Positions 7,220-13,432 of a DNA stretch of 16,224 nt are shown here, one piece after another. How positions within the stretch are numbered: the first letter of the stretch is position 1; each line of letters opens with the position of its first letter. The DNA comes from CAZHCA01 sp964530825 (GTDB lineage: Bacteria > Bacteroidota > Bacteroidia > Chitinophagales > Saprospiraceae), in contig CAZHCA010000040.1 of NCBI GenBank assembly GCA_964530825.1, positions 1-16,224 on the forward strand, written 5' to 3'. The notes beneath the pieces were generated by a model. It worked only from the letters and a program-made list of their open reading frames with translations. It did no database searches and was not told the DNA's origin. A program made the position numbers and the translations under genes.

Positions 7220-10111
7220 ATGTGCACAAGCCTGAAAAGATTAACCACACTTTTTGTATTCTTTATGCTCGGGATGTTGGGACTGCAAGCCCAAAACACC
7301 ATCTCGGGACGCGTACTTGACGACCAGACCGGCGAACCGCTGGCCGGCGCTAGTGTCGCTATTGAAAATACGACCAAAGGCGCAGTGACCGACGGCCGCG
7401 GACGCTTTACCATTGAAAACGTAGCAGACGATAACGTAACCCTGACCACGCTGTACATGGGATACGATACCAAAAAACAGACCGTCAATGCGGCATCGGC
7501 GCGCAACATTACCATTCGCCTGACCGAGGGCTCGATCGAGCTGAACGAGGTAATCGTAGGCGGAATTGTAGAAGGGCAGATCGAAGCCATTATTGAAATG
7601 CGTCAGGCCGACAATATCAAGAATATCATCGCCGCAGAGCAAATCGTTACCTTTCCCGACCTTAATGCCGCGGAAGTTATCCAGCGCATACCGGGTATCA
7701 CCCTGCAGCGCGACCAGGGGGAAGGCCGGTTTGTCCAATTGCGGGGTACCCCACCCGAGTTGACCAACTTCAATATCAACGGCGAGCAGGTACCCTCACC
7801 AGAAGGAGACTTCCGCTACGTCGGACTAGATATTATCCCCTCCGACCAGATCGAATCGATAGAGGTCGTTAAAGTGATTACCCCCGACATGGACGCCGAC
7901 GGTATTGGCGGTTCTGTCGATATCAAGACAAGAGATGCTCAGGAAGGGCCGCCCCAAATCCAAGCTACCCTAGCCGGAGGCTACAACAACCTACGTGGAA
8001 CTCCCATCTACAACGTACAGTTCGCTTATGGGCAACGCTATAATAAGCTGGGCTTCCAGCTCAACTCCAGCTACTTTGAAAATAACTCCGGATCGGATAA
8101 TATTGAATACAAATTCGCCAAGGGGCCCTTTTTTAATACCGACGATCAGGGCGAGGGGCAAGACAACTTTTTCGTTCACTACCGGGAAGCCCAGTTGCGT
8201 CATTACGAAATTACGCGCACCCGGACCAGTATCAGCCCTACCCTGGATTATAAATTCAACGACAATTCCTTCGTGTACCTGCGCGGCATGTATAACCGTT
8301 TTACCGACAATGAAATACGCCGGCGTCTTATCTACGACCTCGACGATCCCCTGAACGCAAATTATTACCTCTTTGGTGGAGTAGAACACGATGTACGCGA
8401 CCGATTCAAAGATCAAGAGCTCAGCACCATCGCCCTCGGTGGTGAGCACAAGATCGGCAACATCACAATCGATTACCAACTATTCTACGCCAACGCAAAC
8501 GAACAAGAGCCCGACCGCTTCGAAGCCCGCTTCGACAGCCCTGGCCAGGCCATCACGATCGACTTCGATACCTCAGACCCGGAATACCCCAAGGCAACCT
8601 TTCCTATTGAGTCCAACGCCGGCAATGCAACGGACTATGAAAACTTTGAGCTGGACGAGATGATCATCGAGAACAGCGACACTCGGGAAGACCTTTGGAC
8701 TCCCCGTTTCAACATTCAGATCCCCTACGCCTTTAACAACGGGCAGGAAGGATTTCTTAAGTTCGGCGGTAAATTGCGGGCCCGGGTAAAAGAGCGCAAT
8801 ATCGTATCGCAAACCTTCGGGGCTTACAACGAAACCTCGCGCCTCTATCCGGGCATGGGTGCCCCCTTGAATTTGGTAACCGCATCTGATGACTTTCGCG
8901 AAGACGATCTGTTGGGTGAAGGCTACGTCCTCGAGTTCATGCCCTCAGCAGATGTTATGCGAGACTTCTACGAGTTTTACCCGCAGTTTTTCATCTTCGA
9001 CCGCAACGAGACCCGCAAAAACTCCTACAACCAGGATTATAAATACCGGGAAAACATCTACGCCGCCTACGGTATGTTTCGGCACAATATCGGTCGGTTG
9101 ATGGTTTTGGGCGGGTTGAGATTTGAACGCACTGACGTGCTCGAAAACCAGGCCTTCGGCGTAGAGCTGGACGGCAACCGCTTTATCGGGATTGATACCT
9201 TTAACAACGAAAGAACGATTGATTTCTGGTTGCCACAAATCCAGTTGAAATACTCCCTCTCGCCCAGTGTTAATCTGCGTGCAGCCTGGAGCTATACCTA
9301 TGCGCGCCCCAATTACGTAGACGTTATTCCCGCCCGCGAGGAAGACCGGCGGGAAGTCACCATTGGTAATCCCGACCTGGAGTATCCGATGTCGATGAAT
9401 GTCGACCTGATGATCGAGCGCTATTTTGGGCGCAGTATCTTTTCGGGCGGGCTCTTTTACAAACAGATCGACGACTTTGTCTTTAACTATCGACGATTCG
9501 GTCGCGAGGGCGAGCCCGGATCGGGTAATTTCCCGGTATTCGAGTTTACCAAACCGCTCAACGGGCGGGATGCGCAGGTGTTCGGAGCCGAATTACAAGC
9601 GCAGTTTAAGTTCGATTTCCTGCCCGGATTCTTTAGTGACTTTGGCCTGTACACCAATTATACCTATACCTTCTCGGAGGCCTTTATTCCGCAACGAGTT
9701 CCGGCGAACTACGCTGAGGCCATCATTATCGACCCGAATGAGGATGACTTGAGCGAGTTTTTCACCGACGAAGACAAAGAGCTGATCGAGCTACCCGGCC
9801 AGGCCGAACACACCGCTAATGCTGCACTGTTTTACGACGGCCCCAAGTTTTTCGCACGCCTGACCGCCAACTACCAAGATGCCTTCCTGGTCGAGATCGG
9901 CCCAGACGCCGACCTGGATGAGTTTTACGATGAGGCCCTGCGCCTAGACTACACCATGAACTACCAGCTAACGAAAAACGTGAACATCTTTTACGATTGG
10001 ATCAACATCACTGATACCCCCCTGCGTTTTTACCTCGGTACGCCTGATGTCATTAAACAGCAGGAGTTTTACTCCTGGTGGATGCGCGCAGGCGTACGAC
10101 TGCGCCTTTAA
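7220..10111 (+). CDS. TonB-dependent outer-membrane receptor
   Basis: This 963-residue protein is an outer-membrane active transporter powered by TonB-ExbBD. A signal peptide (about 1-24, ending LQAQ) is followed by a carboxypeptidase-regulatory-like domain at about 27-102 (ISGRVLDDQTGEPLAGASV...). Next comes the plug domain at about 125-240, with IQRIPGITLQRDQGEGRFVQLRG and ESIEVVKVITPDMDADGIGGSVDIKTR. A long beta-barrel ends in an aromatic/arginine-rich strand, WWMRAGVRLRL. The MDADGIGGSV plug signature fits the TonB-Xanth-Caul subfamily (TIGR01782-like). This group carries small carbohydrates or phosphorylated compounds and is known to occur beside beta-propeller phytase genes. With the upstream phytase, the likely cargo is phytate or its inositol-phosphate products. 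That assignment is inference. It is not a SusC/SusD pair, since no susD-like gene follows. Confidence 0.92.
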   Translation: MCTSLKRLTTLFVFFMLGMLGLQAQNTISGRVLDDQTGEPLAGASVAIENTTKGAVTDGRGRFTIENVADDNVTLTTLYMGYDTKKQTVNAASARNITIRLTEGSIELNEVIVGGIVEGQIEAIIEMRQADNIKNIIAAEQIVTFPDLNAAEVIQRIPGITLQRDQGEGRFVQLRGTPPELTNFNINGEQVPSPEGDFRYVGLDIIPSDQIESIEVVKVITPDMDADGIGGSVDIKTRDAQEGPPQIQATLAGGYNNLRGTPIYNVQFAYGQRYNKLGFQLNSSYFENNSGSDNIEYKFAKGPFFNTDDQGEGQDNFFVHYREAQLRHYEITRTRTSISPTLDYKFNDNSFVYLRGMYNRFTDNEIRRRLIYDLDDPLNANYYLFGGVEHDVRDRFKDQELSTIALGGEHKIGNITIDYQLFYANANEQEPDRFEARFDSPGQAITIDFDTSDPEYPKATFPIESNAGNATDYENFELDEMIIENSDTREDLWTPRFNIQIPYAFNNGQEGFLKFGGKLRARVKERNIVSQTFGAYNETSRLYPGMGAPLNLVTASDDFREDDLLGEGYVLEFMPSADVMRDFYEFYPQFFIFDRNETRKNSYNQDYKYRENIYAAYGMFRHNIGRLMVLGGLRFERTDVLENQAFGVELDGNRFIGIDTFNNERTIDFWLPQIQLKYSLSPSVNLRAAWSYTYARPNYVDVIPAREEDRREVTIGNPDLEYPMSMNVDLMIERYFGRSIFSGGLFYKQIDDFVFNYRRFGREGEPGSGNFPVFEFTKPLNGRDAQVFGAELQAQFKFDFLPGFFSDFGLYTNYTYTFSEAFIPQRVPANYAEAIIIDPNEDDLSEFFTDEDKELIELPGQAEHTANAALFYDGPKFFARLTANYQDAFLVEIGPDADLDEFYDEALRLDYTMNYQLTKNVNIFYDWINITDTPLRFYLGTPDVIKQQEFYSWWMRAGVRLRL

Positions 10112-10114
10112 AAA

Positions 10115-10157
10115 AACTGGCCGCTTCGATATAATTGTTCCGGAGTGGCCGGTTTTT
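10115..10157 (+). terminator. intrinsic terminator after the receptor gene
   Basis: AACTGGCC at 10115-10122 pairs with GGCCGGTT at 10147-10154 (one G-T wobble) and is followed by a short T-run at 10153-10157. It starts three bases after the receptor stop codon. The loop is long and partly structured (GCTTCG, CCGGAG). Confidence 0.75.
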
Positions 10158-10337
10158 CCTCTATTTCCGATCAAGCCCGGCAGTGTACTTTCCGTGCACC
10201 TTCCTGCGTTTTTTCTTCAACCCGGGCATCCGTTTAACCTTGGGCTGATGCTTGCGTTACGAAAAGTAAAAATTAAGGCCATTGCGGATTTTCAATATTA
10301 ATACTCTTATGATTTTTCATTTAAACACGCATAAAAC

Positions 10338-10850
10338 ATGAAAAACCTAGCTTTAATTACATTTCTAATCAGCGCTGTGGCATGGATCAGCAGCTGCAAA
10401 ACTGGGCCCTCCGAAGCAGAAGCACAATTGGATAAACTGATGATGCAGCACGACTCCCTGGAGCAAGTCCACGAGGAATTTGTAAAAGTCCATCAGAACC
10501 TATCCAATACGCACCGCGAACTGATGGCCGATTTAAAAAATATGGAATCGATAGACACCACCTGGATGGGATATATGGACGAGCATCAGGTGATATTCGA
10601 CAGGCATGAAGCTATCATGGTTGCCCATGATAAGATGCGGGTAGCCCACGAAAAATTTCGCGAGCAGCAAAAATCCGGTGAGCTAACAGAAGAAGCCATT
10701 AATGCCCAGATCGCTCAAATGATGAAGGATCACCAGAAGATGATGAAAGAGCACGATCAGATGCGGCTACAACACGACCAGATCCGTGAGGAGCACATGA
10801 CCATCAAAAAGGGCATAGCTGCGATGGGTCCGCAAGCAGATACCGAGTAA
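10338..10850 (+). CDS. histidine-ladder coiled-coil lipoprotein, function unknown
   Basis: I do not recognise a named family. The 170-residue product has a lipoprotein signal with the lipobox ending ISSC, cysteine 20. The rest is highly charged and helical. All twelve histidines fall on exact heptad spacing in three groups of four: 38, 45, 52, 59; then 83, 90, 97, 104; then 132, 139, 146, 153. A hydrophobic or methionine residue usually lies three positions after each histidine. The protein is also methionine-rich (for example 35-36, 94, 100, 128-129, 135-136, 142). This predicts three amphipathic helices, each with a stripe of four histidines, probably packed as a bundle. Binding of a metal or haem is plausible but not shown. 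It should sit on a membrane, periplasmic or outer. It has its own leader after the receptor terminator and is convergent with a cytochrome c gene. Confidence 0.8.
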   Translation: MKNLALITFLISAVAWISSCKTGPSEAEAQLDKLMMQHDSLEQVHEEFVKVHQNLSNTHRELMADLKNMESIDTTWMGYMDEHQVIFDRHEAIMVAHDKMRVAHEKFREQQKSGELTEEAINAQIAQMMKDHQKMMKEHDQMRLQHDQIREEHMTIKKGIAAMGPQADTE

Positions 10851-10861
10851 ACAGAACAACA

Positions 10862-10891
10862 GGCGCCCGGTGCAAAGAGTGCCCGGGCGCC
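10862..10891. terminator. GC-rich hairpin between convergent genes
   Basis: GGCGCCCGG at 10862-10870 is the exact complement of CCGGGCGCC at 10883-10891. It lies 12 bases after the stop of the histidine-rich lipoprotein. It lacks a clear T-run (CTCTTGT follows), so it may end transcription weakly or protect the 3' end. The remaining 106 bases up to the cytochrome gene show nothing further. Confidence 0.5.
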
Positions 10892-10997
10892 CTCTTGTAA
10901 CGAAATAGGGTATTAGGCTACAAACCTTAGGGGGTCCACGCGGCTTATATTATATAATTGCCGTCATACTACCTAGCATTAAGGCGTCCTATCCTTT

Positions 10998-11429
10998 TTA
11001 GCTCTTTTGAATAGAGCGCAAATAGGCCACTAGGTTATCGATGCGCTTCGAAACCTGCTCGTCGGTTTGTAAGTTTTCCCCATTCTTAATGGCCACCCAG
11101 AATACGGGCATATCCGTATCGGAATGGCCGAGGATACGCTCCTTACCCTCAATCTGTTTGACAATATGCTCGTCGGGGAACTCCCCTCCATAACGCTGAT
11201 TAATGGTCGTCAAATTTGGCGGCTGAACATTCATGAGGTCTGCCATGGGACCATCGCCCTGCTCCCCATGGCAAATTTGACAGTAGGCAATGTAAAGGGC
11301 TTGACCCCGCTCAATTTCTGACCGGGTGTCAATATCGCAGCTGCTGAGCGCAGTCGTCAGCACACTTCCCAGCGCGACGATAAAAAGCGCGAAAATCAGG
11401 CGATTGCGGCTAAAAATGTTGGATCTCAT
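10998..11429 (-). CDS. mono-haem cytochrome c, membrane lipoprotein
   Basis: The 143-residue product has a hydrophobic N-terminus (11-29) ending in a lipobox-like ALSSC, cysteine 31, so it is probably a lipid-anchored periplasmic or surface protein. The haem-binding motif CQICH is at 50-54. Methionine 107 in the TDMPVFW context is the likely sixth axial ligand, and the C-terminal helix VAYLRSIQ is typical of small class I cytochromes c. GEQGDGPMADLM after the haem site fits the short soluble electron-carrier type (Cytochrom_C, cbb3-like). It probably shuttles electrons to a terminal oxidase or another redox enzyme; no partner is encoded nearby. The ATG at 11429 gives a good signal peptide. 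No promoter matching the phylum consensus was found directly upstream. Confidence 0.88.
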   Translation of the reverse strand: MRSNIFSRNRLIFALFIVALGSVLTTALSSCDIDTRSEIERGQALYIAYCQICHGEQGDGPMADLMNVQPPNLTTINQRYGGEFPDEHIVKQIEGKERILGHSDTDMPVFWVAIKNGENLQTDEQVSKRIDNLVAYLRSIQKS

Positions 11430-11663
11430 AATGCGGTTTTAATTGGTTTATCGACTTCAAGCGGTAATGGCAAAATTGGGAAGAAAGAGTCGAGCCCGTA
11501 TTGCCAACTCGCCGCACGTATTCCAATCCGCAGGGCTAGACTTTCGCTATACTATGGTTAAAATAAGACATTACGCGATTTTCCGCATTGCAAAAGATCA
11601 TTACTTTTCAATATGGCAGGTGAGAAAAGTCAGGTGGTGCATCAACCCCATTTCCCTATCGAT
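11430..11663. other. intergenic region upstream of the cytochrome gene, no gene seen
   Basis: Frames here are short and have the composition of non-coding or decayed DNA. An open plus-strand frame can be traced but runs antisense to the decayed outer-membrane gene next to it and has no recognisable motif. The region must hold the promoter for the minus-strand cytochrome gene, but no TAnnTTTG element stood out. Confidence 0.4.
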
Positions 11664-11887
11664 TTACGCGACGCCGCTCTTCGGCAGCTCCGAACTCGCT
11701 GCCGCTGTCCAATTAATTTCCTTCCTCCCGAAATTGCACGAGTAGGTCAACATAAAGGTCCGTTGGGAAAGGTCGAAGCGACTGTTTGAAGTGATATGCT
11801 GTGCAAGAAAGTCGCTTAGCACTCGTAATTCCAAGGAATTAAGGGCGTCATTTACATTAAATCGCAGCGTGCCGCCGTTTTTGCCCG
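11664..11887 (-). pseudogene. C-terminal remnant of an outer-membrane beta-barrel protein
   Basis: Read on the minus strand, this frame is open from about 11920 down to the TAA at 11664-11666. It encodes a segment starting GGTLRFNVNDALNS (near 11876) and ending with FDLSQRTFMLTYSCNFG plus a short tail. That pattern (GGTLRFxVNDxxNS..., then a penultimate RTFxLTYxxNFG strand) is the C-terminal end of TonB-receptor-like outer membrane beta-barrel proteins of Bacteroidota (OMP_b-brl_3 type). Only the last roughly 70 residues survive. The upstream part has been replaced by a different broken gene, so this is a truncated relic. Confidence 0.65.
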
Positions 11888-12193
11888 ATTCCGCTGCGGT
11901 AACGATACTGTCCTTTACAGCTTACAGGATAGGCATACGGCGTGACCTCAATGGAAATCCAATCTTTTCGTTTTTCCAAATGCAAATTGACGTCAACGAT
12001 TATACTCGGAGGTTTTGGATTTTGTCGAGCAGATTTTCCGTTAACTTCTGTCTGTCATTAATTCCTACCACCTTCCTTTTTTCATCTTTACCAATCTTTA
12101 ATGTACCGACGTCGGCGTTGGCAAAGCTGCATATCCATTTGATATAATCGTCCTGCCAAGCTCTTCCAATTCCAGATTTTGCGTTTCCTCCAT
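11888..12193 (-). pseudogene. frameshifted AlbA_2 (Schlafen-type) putative DNA-binding domain protein
   Basis: From an ATG at 12193 on the minus strand, three successive frames together rebuild the start of an AlbA_2-domain ATP-binding/transcriptional-regulator protein. Frame one gives MEETQNLELE. After a shift near 12162 comes WQDDYIKWICSFANADVGT, then an IGKDEKRKVVGI stretch and ENLLDKIQNL. After a second shift near 12009 come IIVDVNLHLEKRKDWISIEV and TPYAYPVSCKGQYRYRSG. The family's hallmarks (DEYLKWICxFANAxGGT, IGxDDxGxVVG, PYPVSYKGxYxYRSGS) are all visible. It then breaks off at about 11890 into the outer-membrane relic in yet another frame. The original ATP-binding C-terminal half is missing. 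With two frameshifts and a truncation this is clearly a pseudogene. Confidence 0.75.
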
Positions 12194-12302
12194 ACTATTT
12201 TAACCGGAATCTGACTTCCAAAAATATGGTTAAGTACAGCATATTGGAAGTGTAGGGAGGAGTGGATGCTTTGAAAAAGCAGTTTGTTCTGATCAAGCGA
12301 AT

Positions 12303-12518
12303 TCATGCGCTTACAGCAACAGCACTTCGTCGGTAGAGTAATACAATAGAACCAGTATTCCGGGTAGAGGGAAAGTAATCTAGCACCTGAATCTTCAGCA
12401 ACTTTGCGGTTTCCTCCAACTTCCCAGTTGGATCGCCACCGGCCCAACTGGGCAAAAAATCACCATACAGGGTGGCAGCGCCAGGAGGATGGAAGTAACC
12501 GGTCGATTTAATTCCGGA
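12303..12518 (-). other. unrecognised open fragment, possibly another gene relic
   Basis: On the minus strand an open stretch of 71 codons ends at a TGA (12303-12305) and begins right after a TAG (12519-12521). It has no in-frame ATG. The translation has protein-like stretches such as STGYFHPPGAATLYGDFLP and GKLEETAKLLKIQVLDYF. I could not place it in a family. Given the decayed neighbours, I regard it as a possible remnant rather than a gene. Confidence 0.25.
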
Positions 12519-12651
12519 CTAATCCTATTTACCGGCACACTCTAGCATATAGACGTAGTGGTTATTTTCCACAGTTTATTGTCGTGTGACCTCGACTGGC
12601 GAAACCTACAGCGTTTACGATAAGAAGGCCTATTTTCAAAAGGTAGGGATT

Positions 12652-12693
12652 AAAAAAACAAACCCGCTTTTGCTCTAGTGAGCATCAGCGGGT
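12652..12693 (-). terminator. terminator of the tRNA-Asp transcript
   Basis: On the minus strand ACCCGCT (12693-12687) pairs with AGCGGGT (12668-12662), with an inner GCTC/GAGC pairing. A T-rich tail follows (TTTGTTTTTTT in RNA sense, ending at 12652). It lies six bases after the mature 3' end of the tRNA. Confidence 0.85.
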
Positions 12694-12698
12694 GGAGG

Positions 12699-12772
12699 CG
12701 GTCCGGACGGGACTCGAACCCGCGACCCCATGCGTGACAGGCATGTATTCTAACCAACTGAACTACCGGACC
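12699..12772 (-). tRNA. tRNA-Asp (anticodon GTC)
   Basis: The 74-base minus-strand gene folds as a complete cloverleaf. The acceptor stem is GGTCCGG (12772-12766) with CCGGACC (12706-12700). The anticodon loop CTGTCAC is closed by CATGC/GCATG, giving anticodon GTC, and the T arm carries TTCGAGT. The discriminator base is G73, the known identity element of tRNA-Asp. CCA is not encoded; CCT follows instead. Its first 15 bases are repeated twice upstream within the 161-bp array described separately, but this copy is intact and followed by its own terminator. Confidence 0.96.
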
Positions 12773-13100
12773 AGGATTAATTGCATGACTTGCAGCCTTC
12801 TGCAAGCAAACGGACCCGGCAAGCTAACCAATCCCGAAAATCTCCAAATCTTTGATTTGGTTAGATTTTCGAGGACCCTCGTGAAAATATGAAATCGGAG
12901 ATTTCTGTTTTCACGGGGCTGAACTACCGGACCAGGATTAATTGCATGACTTGCAGCCTTCTGCAAGCAAACGGACCCGGCAAGCTAACCAATCCCGAAA
13001 ATCTCCAAATCTTTGATTTGGTTAGATTTTCGAGGACCCTCGTGAAAATATGAAATCGGAGATTTCTGTTTTCACGGGGCTGAACTACCGGACCAGGATT
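12758..13100. repeat. 161-bp tandem units carrying the tRNA-Asp 5' end and three hairpins
   Basis: Two units, 12758-12918 and 12919-13079, appear identical base for base. A third partial copy at 13080-13100 repeats only the first 21 bases. Those 21 bases hold the first 15 bases of tRNA-Asp plus six bases of its 5' flank. The remaining 140 bases of each unit hold three hairpins. One is at 12789-12806 (CTTGCAG/CTGCAAG, CCTT loop). One is at 12835-12871 (CGAAAATCT and CCAAATC with their complements). One is at 12877-12918 (CGTGAAAA and GAAATC with their complements). The second unit repeats them 161 bases on. No coding sense is seen: the open frames shift phase between units and stop inside the tRNA fragment. 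The layout fits tandem insertion of a 140-bp element with a 21-bp direct repeat at every junction. Confidence 0.93.
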
Positions 13101-13150
13101 TTTATTAGGCTGCACCATTGTGCAGTAAAGATTTTTACAAGTTGAACATT

Positions 13151-13168
13151 GTCCGGACTACCGGACCT
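13151..13168 (-). repeat. degenerate tRNA-Asp-like fragment
   Basis: On the minus strand, GGTCCGGTAGTCCGGAC (13167-13151) joins the first eleven bases of tRNA-Asp (GGTCCGGTAGT) to a segment resembling the 3' side of its acceptor stem (GTCCGGAC). It lies upstream of the repeat array in the same transcript direction. It may be a remnant of another tRNA-Asp copy with its middle deleted, or a self-complementary element. Confidence 0.35.
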
Positions 13169-13281
13169 GCTGAAGTGAGCCTCTGCTTTGAAATACGCTT
13201 CGGAATAAAGCCCTGCGCATCCAGACGCCTAAAATCCATACCCGATTGGCTCACAAATGCCCCTTCTTTCATAGGCGAGTG

Positions 13282-13312
13282 CAAAGATAGATACTGTTTT
13301 TATCTCAGACAA
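13282..13312 (-). promoter_or_regulatory. Bacteroidota-type promoter for the repeat array and tRNA-Asp
   Basis: On the minus strand a -33 TTG (13312-13310) and a perfect -7 TATCTTTG (13289-13282) are separated by 20 bases, the spacing of the Bacteroidota housekeeping sigma. Transcription would start near 13276 and run leftward through the degenerate fragment, the 2.1 repeat units and tRNA-Asp to the terminator at 12652. The leader before the mature tRNA would be about 500 bases. Confidence 0.65.
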
Positions 13313-13373
13313 CCGTTTTATCAAAAAATGTCAAAAAAATACGTTCTTTTAGTACTCCCCCATCCTCAATTGC

Positions 13374-13381
13374 TAATTTTG
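13374..13381 (+). promoter_or_regulatory. -7 promoter element for accA
   Basis: TAATTTTG matches the Bacteroidota -7 consensus TAnnTTTG exactly. A -33 TTG at the right distance is not clear, although a T-rich stretch lies upstream. The leader would be about 45 bases and begins close to a small GCCCC/GGGGC hairpin (13381-13404). Confidence 0.45.
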
Positions 13382-13418
13382 CCCCACTGTTGGCCGTGAG
13401 GGGCTAATCTGTTCACAT

Positions 13419-13424
13419 AAGGAG
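13419..13424 (+). promoter_or_regulatory. true Shine-Dalgarno site for accA
   Basis: AAGGAG ends eight bases before the ATG at 13433. Strong Shine-Dalgarno sites are unusual in this phylum and are absent from the other genes of the window; this one fixes the accA start. Confidence 0.65.
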
Positions 13425-13432
13425 TTACTATC

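Noticed and set aside
7220..10111. SusC/SusD polysaccharide-utilisation pair
   Set aside because: The receptor has the MDADGIGGSV plug type and is not followed by a SusD-like lipoprotein; the next gene is the histidine-rich lipoprotein behind a terminator.
11443..12147. Two plus-strand open frames of 100 and 118 codons between the cytochrome gene and the tRNA
   Set aside because: They lie antisense to the recognisable outer-membrane and AlbA_2 relics and show no family motif of their own.
12758..13100. CRISPR array
   Set aside because: The repeated part is 21 bp but the spacers are 140 bp and identical to each other. No cas gene is near.
12758..13100. Integron attC cassettes
   Set aside because: The hairpins recall folded attC sites, but no integron integrase, no RYYYAAC-type core and no cassette genes are visible.
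12763..13118. Minus-strand open frames of 64-67 codons inside the tRNA repeat units
   Set aside because: The two frames are copies of the same repeat, begin outside it by chance, stop inside the tRNA fragment, and run through perfect hairpins. Unit length is not a multiple of three. They have no protein-like features.
13135..13272. A 45-codon minus-strand open frame starting just after the predicted tRNA promoter
   Set aside because: It would be leaderless or nearly so, ends in the tRNA-like fragment region, and has no recognised family. A chance frame in the tRNA leader is more likely.
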